In this document: positions 1 through 8,105 of the stretch, piece by piece
How positions within the stretch are numbered: position 1 is the stretch's first letter
How the letters are laid out: each line of letters opens with the position of its first letter
Assembly: GCF_000381065.1 (NCBI RefSeq)
Contig: NZ_KB905853.1
Coordinates: 1-64,000, forward strand
Length of the DNA: 64,000 nt
Source: Propionispira raffinosivorans DSM 20765
Lineage (GTDB): Bacteria; Bacillota; Negativicutes; Selenomonadales; Selenomonadaceae
Reading direction: 5' to 3'
Translations under genes and position numbers: made by a program
Notes under the pieces: model-generated
Database searches by the model: none
What the model was told of the DNA's origin: nothing
The model's input: the letters and a program-made list of their open reading frames with translations, nothing else

Positions 1-11
1 GATAAAGACCT

Positions 12-70
12 CCCTGTTATTTTTTATGCGGTTGGCTAGACCTGCATTTATTGTAACAGGGATTTTTTTT
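12..70 (+). terminator. Candidate plus-strand terminator for a gene left of the window
   Basis: An exact 8-bp inverted repeat (12-19 with 54-61) encloses a 34-nt loop that could itself pair weakly, and it is followed by eight T residues at 63-70. The T-run lies on the plus-strand side, so it would end a rightward transcript entering from outside. The large loop lowers confidence. Confidence 0.4.
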
Positions 71-90
71 CGACTAAAGTCAAAACCGTC

Positions 91-109
91 GATTCCGCCG
101 GCTAAGCCG
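91..109. repeat. Compact GC-rich hairpin
   Basis: An 8-bp stem (one G-T pair) with a 3-nt loop, the most GC-rich spot in this otherwise AT-rich intergenic stretch. It is followed by TTTATTT on the plus strand, so it may be a second rightward terminator. The rest of positions 1-186 holds no credible gene. Confidence 0.35.
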
Positions 110-123
110 GTGGTTTATTTCGA

Positions 124-177
124 ACAGTTAAAAGAAAAAGAAATGTGCCTGTGCAATTTATATACAGACACATTTCT
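124..177 (-). terminator. Intrinsic terminator of the cheX operon
   Basis: On the minus strand, just after the cheX stop, a roughly 13-bp stem with one G-T pair (139-151 with 165-177) is followed by a T-rich tract at 124-138. This is a classic Rho-independent terminator ending the response regulator-cheX transcript. Confidence 0.8.
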
Positions 178-186
178 TACTTGATT

Positions 187-645
187 TCAATGTAAATCCA
201 TATTGATTTCAATGAGATTTCCATCAATATCCATTTCTATGACAAGGTATTGTATATCACTTATTTTCACCGAGAAATTGTCACCTAATGTTAAGCTTGG
301 TGTAGAAATATCAACTTCAAAATCCATTGACGCCAAATTGGTTGCTGCATTGGCTGTAACCATGTTGGACAATTCAGAAATAGCACTTTGAGCCATTTCA
401 TCAAATGTTGCAACAGGCAGCCCCATCATCATGGTCGATGCTATTTTGCAGGCAGCTTCTGTCGTCATATTATAAGCAACATTACCACGAACACTTTTGG
501 TAAAACCAACTAACACGGTAACACCCAGGCTCGGCATTGCTTTTTCTCTAGTAGATAATTTACCGCGTGTGATTGTTAGGAAACCAAGCTGCGGCAATAC
601 TGTTGTAATGGCATTGATAAAAGGGTTTACGAATTTCACATCCAT
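187..645 (-). CDS. cheX: Chemotaxis phosphatase CheX
   Basis: Stand-alone CheX-family protein of 152 aa, the usual size. Members dephosphorylate CheY-P and so end the chemotaxis signal. The N-terminus (NPF.NA) is typical, and the family's ExxN catalytic signature is present as E91-L-S-N94 in a helix flanked by Ala/Ser residues. Only one such motif is seen, as in CheX rather than two-site CheC. Its start overlaps the end of the upstream response regulator by 10 nt, so translation is probably coupled and the two proteins likely act together. No cheA, cheW or receptor gene is in view. Confidence 0.88.
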   Translation of the reverse strand: MDVKFVNPFINAITTVLPQLGFLTITRGKLSTREKAMPSLGVTVLVGFTKSVRGNVAYNMTTEAACKIASTMMMGLPVATFDEMAQSAISELSNMVTANAATNLASMDFEVDISTPSLTLGDNFSVKISDIQYLVIEMDIDGNLIEINMDLH

Positions 646-1511
646 TCGTCTTGCCTCCCTGCAAATCCAATACTCATTTCCAGATCACCAATCCGTGTTT
701 TGGCGGTGATTTTAAACGATTTCAGCTTTGTATTTAAAATACGGATTTTATTGCCGCTTATCATCCCTGGGGGAGCAATTCGAATTTCGTTATCTTTTAA
801 TAAATCATTCAATTTTGAAATATAATTTCCCATAAGAATGTTAGCGGCTTCCTCGAAGGCATCTTGAGCCTCCTCATCAGATAAGTCTTCCTCATCACTA
901 AGATTTAATACCAAACGAGCAAATTCAATCATTGTTATATCCGTGGCATAGATAATCATACGACCGGAAGGATTCCCCGTTAAACCAATGATAATTCCAG
1001 TTCCAGTAACGTCAAAGTCGACATCTCGAGTTTCTTCAAACATCATTTTACCCTGCAAACCAGATAATTTAAAAAGTTCGCGTTGGAAAATCTTCACCAG
1101 CGGTTTGATATAAGATTCTTCTAAAATAGTATGTAGGTTCATTTCATTTTGATAGAGCAATAATAATGTATCAATGAACTCATTAGGATCGACTGGCTTT
1201 TGCAAAAAAGAACGGATACCAGCAGCACGCCCTTTTATCATAAGAGAAACATCTTTCATCGCACTAATCATGAGTATTTTAGCGTTGGGGTCGAGTTTTA
1301 AAATATGACGACTCGTTTCGATACCATCTCTATCTGGTAAATTCATATCCATTGTAATGATGTCGGGTTTGTGTATCTGGTATTTTTCAACAGCTTCTTT
1401 ACTATCTTTTGCATAGCCGCAAACCTTAAAATTGGTTTTTTCTAGCATTTTTGTTAACATCATATAACTAACTTTTGAATCATCAACAATTAAAACACGA
1501 ACTTCTTTCAA
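636..1511 (-). CDS. Response regulator with CheC/CheX-like output domain
   Basis: A two-domain protein of 291 aa. Residues 1-120 form a receiver domain: acidic pair D10-D11, phospho-acceptor D55, switch S83 and K105 (in QKPV). Residues from about 130 resemble the CheC/CheX/FliY phosphatase fold, with a helix carrying E-A-A-N and then ILMGN, close to the CheC signature. There is no DNA-binding domain, so output is probably protein-level. The C-terminal domain may dephosphorylate the protein's own receiver or a CheY. The start is TTG with GAGAGGTG upstream. It leads a two-gene operon with cheX. Confidence 0.82.
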   Translation of the reverse strand: MKEVRVLIVDDSKVSYMMLTKMLEKTNFKVCGYAKDSKEAVEKYQIHKPDIITMDMNLPDRDGIETSRHILKLDPNAKILMISAMKDVSLMIKGRAAGIRSFLQKPVDPNEFIDTLLLLYQNEMNLHTILEESYIKPLVKIFQRELFKLSGLQGKMMFEETRDVDFDVTGTGIIIGLTGNPSGRMIIYATDITMIEFARLVLNLSDEEDLSDEEAQDAFEEAANILMGNYISKLNDLLKDNEIRIAPPGMISGNKIRILNTKLKSFKITAKTRIGDLEMSIGFAGRQDEWM

Positions 1512-1538
1512 AATTAAGCACCTCTCTTATCTTACTGT

Positions 1539-1568
1539 TTTATAATGAATTATTATCCTTTTTGTAAA
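1539..1568 (-). promoter_or_regulatory. Sigma-A-like promoter for the response regulator-cheX operon
   Basis: Minus strand: -35 TTTACA (1563-1568), 18-nt spacer, -10 TATAAA (1539-1544), about 30 nt before the TTG start. The rest of the 1512-1655 gap is AT-rich and shows no gene. Confidence 0.55.
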
Positions 1569-1655
1569 GAAAAACCTGCCTGTTTGCAAAAAATATTCTT
1601 ATTGTTTAAAAAATTATAGAAAAAAATAGTATGATATATTCTACCATTAAGCAGC

Positions 1656-1696
1656 AAAAAGAGCGACAAGATTTATCAAATCCTATCGCTCTTTTT
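1656..1696 (-). terminator. Terminator at the end of the cobalamin operon
   Basis: An 11-bp perfect outer stem (1656-1666 with 1686-1696) plus an inner imperfect stem overlaps the cobC stop codon and ends in a T-run on either strand. It separates the B12 operon from the chemotaxis operon. Confidence 0.8.
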
Positions 1697-2303
1697 ATTT
1701 TTTTAAATGCTCAGTACTATTCATGAGTTCAATGCTTCGCTCTAAACCATTGTAAGTAAGGATATTAACCGCTGTATTATCTTGCCGAATTGACCATATG
1801 TAACGCAGAGGCATATGTAACGCTTCAGCGAGAATTGTACGGTTTACTGCCCCATGTGCAGCAATCACAATCGTTTGATCGGGGTGATCCTCACAAATAG
1901 AAAGGACTGCCTTGGTCGCGCGTTGCTGAAGCTGAGCAAAAGATTCTCCTCCTGGTATTTGAGCTGTATCGGGATTTGCAAAAAAGTGCTGCATCATGCC
2001 GCCCCATTTGGCGTTGATTTGATCATAGTTCAAACCTTCCCAATCACCAAAATTCATCTCACGCAATGCCGTTTTGCTTTGAACGGGTAGCTTAAATTGT
2101 GCAGCAATGCACGTAGCTGTTTTATGGGCACGTTTTAAATCACTTGAATAAATGGCATCAATTTTAGCTAAAGGAAAATTTTGGGCGAGACGCTCCGCCT
2201 GCTCAATCCCCGTTTCAGATAATTCTATATCAGACTGCCCCTGGTATTTGCCTAATGCATTCCATATCGTTTGTCCATGGCGGATTAAAATAAGTTTTGT
2301 CAA
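1695..2303 (-). CDS. cobC: Histidine phosphatase, probable alpha-ribazole phosphatase CobC
   Basis: Phosphoglycerate-mutase-type phosphatase of 202 aa. The catalytic RHG motif (RHGQTIWN, residues 8-15) and the second histidine (AAHGAVNR) are both present. By family and position as last gene of the cobalamin operon, it most likely removes the phosphate from alpha-ribazole-5'-phosphate or adenosylcobalamin-5'-phosphate. The start is TTG, overlapping the cobD stop as TTGA (4 nt). Histidine phosphatases are hard to tell apart by sequence, so the substrate rests on the operon. Confidence 0.8.
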   Translation of the reverse strand: MTKLILIRHGQTIWNALGKYQGQSDIELSETGIEQAERLAQNFPLAKIDAIYSSDLKRAHKTATCIAAQFKLPVQSKTALREMNFGDWEGLNYDQINAKWGGMMQHFFANPDTAQIPGGESFAQLQQRATKAVLSICEDHPDQTIVIAAHGAVNRTILAEALHMPLRYIWSIRQDNTAVNILTYNGLERSIELMNSTEHLKK

Positions 2304-3400
2304 AATACATCACCTTTTCTTATTATTTGTTGCAGCGCATTCAGTAAAATACAATTATCCTGATGTGTTTTTACCGCAATACGAATATACTGATTCGTAA
2401 GCCCTGGATAATTGCTGCAATCGCGAATTAAAATATGATTTTCTAACAATTTTGCCCGTAAGGTCGCTGCTGTAAAATTTGTGCTTGCCAAATTGAGCAA
2501 AATAAAATTCACGCTTGGTCGATAAACTTGTAAAAATTTAATTTTACAAAGTTCTTCATACAGAAAACAAATTTCTTTATCTAAAAATTCTTGTGTATCT
2601 TTTTTATACGAAAGATTTGCTAGTCCCGCTACTCCCGCTTTTTGGGCTAGATGATTAACATTCCATGGGTCTTTCCCCAAATCAATTTGCGCGACAAGCT
2701 GAGGGTTTGTTATCGCAAAACCAAGCCGTAGCCCCGGAATCGCATAAAACTTTGTCAAAGACTGCAAAACCAACAAATTATCATATTTTTGGACAAGATG
2801 CCGACAGGTATAAAGTTCGACATCACTACGAAAATCAATAAAGGATTCATCGATAACCACAAAACAATGTTCTTTTTTTGCCGCAGCAATACATCGTTCA
2901 AGTTCATCAACCAATAAAAGATTCCCCGTTGGATTATTGGGATTACCTAAAAACAGAAGATCGACATCTTTTAGTTTTGCTAAAAGCAAGTTCCAATCTA
3001 ACGTAAAGTTCAGCGCTGGACTTAAATAAAAATAAGAAATAGCCGCGCCACTAGCAACGGCTGCACGTTCATATTCGCTAAAAGATGGCACTGGCAGCAG
3101 TACTTTTTGGGGCTTAAGAATGTGGCTTAAAACATAGAGCAGTTCTACGGCACCATTTCCTAGCGTGATGGTATCAATCGCAATTTGATATTCTTTCGCA
3201 ATCGCTGTTTTTAATTCCCGCCCATTGGGATCTGGGTAATGGATCAGCTGTTTAATCTGTGATTGGATTGTCCTAATTGTTGCTTCAGACATACCTAAAG
3301 GATTGATGTTTGCACTAAAATCAATAATTTGCTTCGTTTCTCCATCAGCCGCAAAATCATGAATATTGCCACCATGTTCAAATTTCTTTAAAGAATCCAT
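2300..3400 (-). CDS. cobD: Threonine-phosphate decarboxylase CobD
   Basis: PLP-dependent fold-type I enzyme of 366 aa related to histidinol-phosphate aminotransferase. It is expected to decarboxylate L-threonine-phosphate to (R)-1-aminopropan-2-yl phosphate, the linker of the nucleotide loop. The N-terminal HGG motif and the PLP lysine in SLTKFYAIPGLRLG are visible. The preferred start is the ATG at 3400, preceded by AGGAGG; an in-frame TTG 15 nt upstream sits inside that ribosome site. The gene overlaps the end of the threonine kinase gene by 23 nt. HisC is the alternative, but the neighbours settle it. Confidence 0.88.
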   Translation of the reverse strand: MDSLKKFEHGGNIHDFAADGETKQIIDFSANINPLGMSEATIRTIQSQIKQLIHYPDPNGRELKTAIAKEYQIAIDTITLGNGAVELLYVLSHILKPQKVLLPVPSFSEYERAAVASGAAISYFYLSPALNFTLDWNLLLAKLKDVDLLFLGNPNNPTGNLLLVDELERCIAAAKKEHCFVVIDESFIDFRSDVELYTCRHLVQKYDNLLVLQSLTKFYAIPGLRLGFAITNPQLVAQIDLGKDPWNVNHLAQKAGVAGLANLSYKKDTQEFLDKEICFLYEELCKIKFLQVYRPSVNFILLNLASTNFTAATLRAKLLENHILIRDCSNYPGLTNQYIRIAVKTHQDNCILLNALQQIIRKGDVF

Positions 3401-4271
3401 TCTGCTCCTCCTCAATCAGACAGCCACCTGAGATCAAGTGGACCGTTTTTAAATAACATGCATTTGGTACCGCTTTTTGAATTTCTTCAAGAATGGCTTG
3501 CAGCGGCACGATTGTTTCTGTTTTAAATAAAAGACCGATTACAGTTCCGCTATGGGCGGTATTAACACCAATCGCCCCAAATTGTAGAGAAATTCGAATA
3601 ATTTCCGACAACTGACTTTTACATAAAATCATCTGATTTGCCAACGCGCTGATTGTGGCAGCCTGACCAATTAAGTCAACTTTGCGATTATGCAGACCTT
3701 CTAATAATAAGGCTAAGGCTTCCTTTATTTGTGGTTCATTGTGGGCATTTAGTTTTAATAAATCTTTCCGCTGATGGAAAAATAACGTATCGACTAAACC
3801 GCCCGTATCGAACATAAGAATCGAAATAGGTGGTATCCACTTAAATTGTTCATGACAAAAACCAGTGACTTGATTCATTTGGACAAGACCCTTAAAAAAA
3901 ATGCCATCTGTTGGCTCAATGGATACGGCAATGCTTGCAATTTCACGTTCCGTAAGTTTCTTTCCTAAAGACACAGCCGCCCCTTGACATACAGCAGCAA
4001 TATCCGCACTGCTTGAGGCCATCCCTTTACTAGGAATTAAATCTGAATGCAAGGTCATTTGATACGGATATGACTTTACATGAAATTTTTGCAATACTTT
4101 CACTAAAGCGAGCTGCGATTTTTCCCCGAGCCCTATAAGCGGCCCATTCTGCTCTTCGATAAGAACCGTCGAATATTGATTGATTGGACATGTAATTAAA
4201 AAAGGTTTGCCGCTTTTTGTTCCTTGAAGCAGTTCCCCACAGGATCCGGGGACTTTTACACGTATTACCAT
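3378..4271 (-). CDS. pduX: L-threonine kinase, PduX-like GHMP kinase
   Basis: GHMP-superfamily kinase of 297 aa. The N-terminus has the PGSCGELLQG motif seen in PduX and related kinases. The ATP-binding loop appears as PSKGMASSSAD around residue 87, and a C-terminal Ser/Gly-rich loop is present. PduX phosphorylates L-threonine to supply CobD, which is encoded immediately downstream in an overlapping gene. The ATG has AGGAG six bases upstream. The location inside a de novo cobalamin operon, with no pdu gene, supports the threonine-kinase role. Confidence 0.82.
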   Translation of the reverse strand: MVIRVKVPGSCGELLQGTKSGKPFLITCPINQYSTVLIEEQNGPLIGLGEKSQLALVKVLQKFHVKSYPYQMTLHSDLIPSKGMASSSADIAAVCQGAAVSLGKKLTEREIASIAVSIEPTDGIFFKGLVQMNQVTGFCHEQFKWIPPISILMFDTGGLVDTLFFHQRKDLLKLNAHNEPQIKEALALLLEGLHNRKVDLIGQAATISALANQMILCKSQLSEIIRISLQFGAIGVNTAHSGTVIGLLFKTETIVPLQAILEEIQKAVPNACYLKTVHLISGGCLIEEEQNGFFKEI

Positions 4272-4283
4272 ACATATCTCCTA

Positions 4284-5045
4284 CTATAAAATCTGTACCA
4301 CAAGTACAAAAATACATAAAACTAATAATTCACTAAGTTCCGTAAGTGCCCCGTAAACATCGCCCGTTAGACCACCAAGAATTTTGGTACAATACCGACC
4401 AAATAAAAGGGCAAAGATAAAAACACCTACCATACTAATTATAGCAGAAAAACCACATGGAAGAATAAAAACAAATGTAAAAATAGCGGCATAAAACAGG
4501 GATTTCTTATTTGCATAGACAGCAAAGGCTTTACCCATTCCTTCCGGACGAGCATAGGGAAACAATGTAATGCCGATTACCATTGCCATACGAGCGATAA
4601 TCGGCATTACAAATAATGCAACAATTAACTGACCACCAGACATATCCAAAAGCAGAGACCATTTCGTAAGCATAAATAACACAAAAGCCATCACTGCATT
4701 TGAGCCGACACAACTATCTTTCATGATTTCCAGCATCCGCTCACGTTCTCGTCCCGAAAAAATACCATCCATTGTATCCATGAACCCATCACAATGCAGA
4801 CCGCCTGTTAATATAACAGATAAAATCAATAACAGTGAAGCTGTCAGGTGCGCTGGCAGATAGATATTAAAAACGGGTAATAAAACCAAGAAAACATAGG
4901 CGGCGGCAGCTAAAATCAAACCTAAAACAGCACCAATCAACGGGAAAAATTTAACACTTTTGCCAAAATATTCGGCACTCCATTCACTTTGCTGTCGAAG
5001 CTTTATTCGTGTTAAAAATTGCAAGCCAATAAAAAATGCATTCAT
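4284..5045 (-). CDS. cobS: Adenosylcobinamide-GDP ribazoletransferase (cobalamin synthase) CobS
   Basis: Polytopic membrane enzyme of 253 aa that joins alpha-ribazole (phosphate) to adenosylcobinamide-GDP, the last assembly step. The family motif GGLHCDGFMDTMDG, with its acidic cluster, is followed by RERERMLEIMKDS at about residues 85-115, and several hydrophobic segments surround it. The ATG at 5045 is chosen because it overlaps the cbiB stop as ATGA and has GGAGG at good spacing. An upstream in-frame ATG at 5069 would lie inside cbiB with no comparable site. Confidence 0.9.
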   Translation of the reverse strand: MNAFFIGLQFLTRIKLRQQSEWSAEYFGKSVKFFPLIGAVLGLILAAAAYVFLVLLPVFNIYLPAHLTASLLLILSVILTGGLHCDGFMDTMDGIFSGRERERMLEIMKDSCVGSNAVMAFVLFMLTKWSLLLDMSGGQLIVALFVMPIIARMAMVIGITLFPYARPEGMGKAFAVYANKKSLFYAAIFTFVFILPCGFSAIISMVGVFIFALLFGRYCTKILGGLTGDVYGALTELSELLVLCIFVLVVQIL

Positions 5046-6013
5046 AAAATCTGTCCTCCAATCATCCATACAACAAATGCTAAAAGAAGAAATAATATAC
5101 TAACTCCATACATCATTTGAATTGTTTTTGTTATGTGTTTTGGTTGTAATTCCTCTTGCTTATTTCCCATATAGGCACGAAAAGATGCACTGCCAAAATA
5201 ATAATTCAAACCACCCAAACGAATGTTCAGGGCACCAGCTACCGTTGCTTCACTGTAGCCTCCATTCGGGCTCGGATGTTTTTTCGCATCACGGCGCATC
5301 ATCTGAAATGCATTTTTCCAATTCATCTGCAAAATATATGCAACTATAATCAATAAAATCGCGGTGATTCGCGCGGGAATAAAATTCAATACATCATCCA
5401 GACGTGCTGCCGCACAGCCAAAATGTAAATATTTTTCATTTTTATACCCAAGCATAGAGTCCATAGTATTTACGGTCCGATATAAAATTGCGAATGGTAG
5501 ACCACCTAATAAAAAATAAAAAAAGGGAGAAATAATACCATCAACAATATTTTCTGCCACTGTTTCCACCGTCGCACGCGTAATATCAGGTACATTTAAA
5601 TTTTGTGTATCACGACCTACGATCCAGCCAACTTTGAATCGGGCATTTTTTAAATCTTCCGCCAACAAATAATTTCGAATTTCAAGGCCAGCTTCCGCCA
5701 AACTACGCGGTGAAATCGTAAAACTGAGTAAAAGAGCATTTATTCCCATGAGAACTAAGCTATATGGACCAAATAGAAAACCAGCAGCGGTAAGTAAAAG
5801 ATCACTTACCATATAAACAATTCCTAAACTACACACAACCATTACGATACCATTATAGAATTGTTTTTTTGCGCAATGGTTGTGCTTCAGTAAAAACTTT
5901 TCTAAAAACGAAATTAAGCTGCCAATTAGAACGACTGGATGAAACTTGGAGCGTGGATCGCCAAAAATACTATCGATAAAAAAAGCTGACCAAGCTATTA
6001 ATAAGGTATTCAT
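5042..6013 (-). CDS. cbiB: Adenosylcobinamide-phosphate synthase CbiB
   Basis: Membrane protein of 323 aa, normal for the family. It attaches aminopropanol phosphate (from CobD) to adenosylcobyric acid. The N-terminal D-x-x-x-G-D-P motif (DSIFGDPRSKFHPV) is diagnostic, with conserved RATVETVAENIVDGIISP and HPSPNGGYSEA segments further on. Several hydrophobic spans are evident. The start overlaps the cobQ stop by 4 nt, and the stop overlaps cobS, fitting one translationally coupled operon. Confidence 0.93.
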   Translation of the reverse strand: MNTLLIAWSAFFIDSIFGDPRSKFHPVVLIGSLISFLEKFLLKHNHCAKKQFYNGIVMVVCSLGIVYMVSDLLLTAAGFLFGPYSLVLMGINALLLSFTISPRSLAEAGLEIRNYLLAEDLKNARFKVGWIVGRDTQNLNVPDITRATVETVAENIVDGIISPFFYFLLGGLPFAILYRTVNTMDSMLGYKNEKYLHFGCAAARLDDVLNFIPARITAILLIIVAYILQMNWKNAFQMMRRDAKKHPSPNGGYSEATVAGALNIRLGGLNYYFGSASFRAYMGNKQEELQPKHITKTIQMMYGVSILFLLLAFVVWMIGGQIL

Positions 6014-7539
6014 TGTTTTGTCGCCATAATTTCTTTCAGTAAATCCATGTTTAAATTCTTGCGTACGGTATCGGCTAAGCGATCATAGCTATCTTGCTTG
6101 GCACGGGCGGTATTGACTGTATTTTCTATAGGAGTAAGACCTTTGCGGACACGGATGGCATTTAAAATAGAACGGCGGTATAAATCATTATCAAAAATTC
6201 CGTGAATATAACTGCCCATGACCAGACCATCAGAGCGAACATATCCATCTAAATCATGTGCTTTTGTCTCAGAACGTTCTGTAATGATAAAAGGATTCGT
6301 AAAACCCTCCTGCAAAAATTCGGTACGTCCCATATGGATTTCATAGCCATGGAGATCGCTTGCGACAATGGTCGTATCGAGAAATTGAAACCCAGGACAC
6401 TCAGCTACGACCTGTGTAGTCAGTTTTTCCGGAATAAATGTCGTTTCAATAGGCAATAAATCAAGTCCGACAATAGAATCCAAAGTAGATTCGGTATGAT
6501 GTGGATCATAAATTGCCTTTCCGAGCATTTGATAACCACCACAAATACCAATGAGTGGTGTACCCTGGGCAATCAACATTTTTATGTTTGCTTCAATACC
6601 ACTTTGACGCAGATATAATAAATCTTCTGTTGTATTTTTGCTGCCCGGTAACAAGATCAAATCTGGATTTCCTAAAGAATCCCCGGCTTGCACATAATAA
6701 AGTGAGACATCCGCTTCTTTTTCCAGACAGTCAAAATCGGTGAAGTTTGAAATTTTTGGCGTGCGGATAACAGCAATCTTAAGTTCACCATTTGAAGCCG
6801 TATGTATTTTCTCTTCGAGTGATACAGAGTCTTCATCATCAATTCCTAAATGATCGAGATATGGTATGACACCTAATACTGGTTTACCCGTTTTCTGTTC
6901 GAGAAAATCAATCGCTGGCTCTAGCAGTGTAATATCACCGCGAAATTTATTAATGATAAGTCCTTTCACAAGGGCCCGTTCTTCTTCATCAAGTAATTCT
7001 AATGTGCCAACAAGTGATGCCAGCGCGCCGCCACGATCAATATCAGCAATAAGTAAGACCGGTGCATTTAAAAGTTTAGCTACCCGCATGTTGACAATGT
7101 CATTGGCTTTTAGATTGACTTCAGCCGGACTTCCTGCCCCTTCAATGACAATCGTTTCATATTCCTTGCTAAGTTCTTTTAAAGCTTCTTTAACTACTGA
7201 AAATGCTTTTAAAGAATAACCGGTATGATATTCTTTGGCGGACATATTCCCAATCGGTTTGCCCATGAGAACAACCTGCGAACAAGAGTTCCCCGTGGGC
7301 TTTAAAAGCACTGGATTCATATTGACGATTGGTTCGAGACCAGCAGCTTCGGCTTGCGCAACTTGAGCGCGCCCCATTTCTTCACCCGTTTTTGTTACAT
7401 AAGAATTTAAAGCCATATTTTGTGCTTTAAAAGGAACCACTTTAATGCCATCTTGATAAAAAATTCGGCACAAAGCTGTCGTTAAAATACTTTTCCCAAC
7501 GTGAGAGCTGGTTCCTTGCAGCATAATGTGATTTGTCAT
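6010..7539 (-). CDS. cobQ: Adenosylcobyric acid synthase CobQ/CbiP
   Basis: Glutamine-dependent amidase of 509 aa that amidates b, d, e and g side chains of adenosylcobyrinic acid a,c-diamide. The N-terminal dethiobiotin-synthetase-like P-loop domain starts GTSSHVGKS. The C-terminal class I glutaminase-like domain has the nucleophile cysteine in IGICGGYQMLG at about residue 335 and the histidine in YIHGIFDN. It starts at an ATG overlapping the cobU stop (ATGA), with GGAGG upstream. Confidence 0.94.
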   Translation of the reverse strand: MTNHIMLQGTSSHVGKSILTTALCRIFYQDGIKVVPFKAQNMALNSYVTKTGEEMGRAQVAQAEAAGLEPIVNMNPVLLKPTGNSCSQVVLMGKPIGNMSAKEYHTGYSLKAFSVVKEALKELSKEYETIVIEGAGSPAEVNLKANDIVNMRVAKLLNAPVLLIADIDRGGALASLVGTLELLDEEERALVKGLIINKFRGDITLLEPAIDFLEQKTGKPVLGVIPYLDHLGIDDEDSVSLEEKIHTASNGELKIAVIRTPKISNFTDFDCLEKEADVSLYYVQAGDSLGNPDLILLPGSKNTTEDLLYLRQSGIEANIKMLIAQGTPLIGICGGYQMLGKAIYDPHHTESTLDSIVGLDLLPIETTFIPEKLTTQVVAECPGFQFLDTTIVASDLHGYEIHMGRTEFLQEGFTNPFIITERSETKAHDLDGYVRSDGLVMGSYIHGIFDNDLYRRSILNAIRVRKGLTPIENTVNTARAKQDSYDRLADTVRKNLNMDLLKEIMATKQ

Positions 7540-8105
7540 ATTCGTTCCTCCAACTTTACTGCGAGTTTTTTTATATCAACGGGAATTCCGCTAACTACAA
7601 GATATACACAGTCCGCAGCTTTTGCCATCATTTGATTACTTAGACCCGCAAGATCGCGATAAGCTCTGGCTAGAACATTTTCCGGTACAATTCCCATCCC
7701 CACTTCATTTGTAACAAAAATCACTTGCGCTGCACTTTTTTTGCTATAGTGAATGAGTTTTTCTATGTATTCTTTTACATAAGTAAATTGATCCTCCATC
7801 TTTTGCGGGCAATCTTTCGCGCATAAAAGATTGCTCAGATATAAGGTTAGGCAATCAAACAAAATCAGATCAGACTGCAGGGAGGCTTGTTCGATGGCTT
7901 GTTCGGCATCATAAGGTGCTTCATAGGTTACCCAATTTGCTGGACGACGCTCGCGATGCAGTTTTATCCGATATTTCATTTCTGAATCATAAATTTGGGC
8001 GGTGGCGATATATGATATTTTTTTGCCATAGGTCATAGCATATTTTTCAGCGAAAGAACTTTTCCCGCTTCTGGCACCACCCGTTACTAAAATAATCTTC
8101 CCCAC
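7536..8105 (-). CDS. cobU: Adenosylcobinamide kinase / guanylyltransferase CobU
   Basis: Bifunctional enzyme of 189 aa that phosphorylates adenosylcobinamide and transfers GMP to it. The P-loop GGARSGKSS (residues 9-17) and the guanylylation histidine region HRERRPANW (about residues 50-58) are both present. The start is GTG, directly following the cbiA TAG stop, with GGGAGG eight bases upstream inside cbiA. Size and motifs match the family exactly. Confidence 0.93.
   Translation of the reverse strand: MGKIILVTGGARSGKSSFAEKYAMTYGKKISYIATAQIYDSEMKYRIKLHRERRPANWVTYEAPYDAEQAIEQASLQSDLILFDCLTLYLSNLLCAKDCPQKMEDQFTYVKEYIEKLIHYSKKSAAQVIFVTNEVGMGIVPENVLARAYRDLAGLSNQMMAKAADCVYLVVSGIPVDIKKLAVKLEERI

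Noticed and set aside
62-90. Possible minus-strand promoter near TTGACT and TACAAT
   Set aside because: The two elements are about 22 nt apart, too far for a sigma-A promoter, and no gene follows inside the window.
203-709. Plus-strand frames opposite cheX
   Set aside because: They are antisense shadows without ribosome sites or family similarity, covering a gene with clear CheX motifs.
4030-4317. Minus-strand frame of 95 codons overlapping the threonine kinase gene
   Set aside because: Out of frame with the GHMP kinase, no recognisable domain, and it overlaps both neighbours almost completely.
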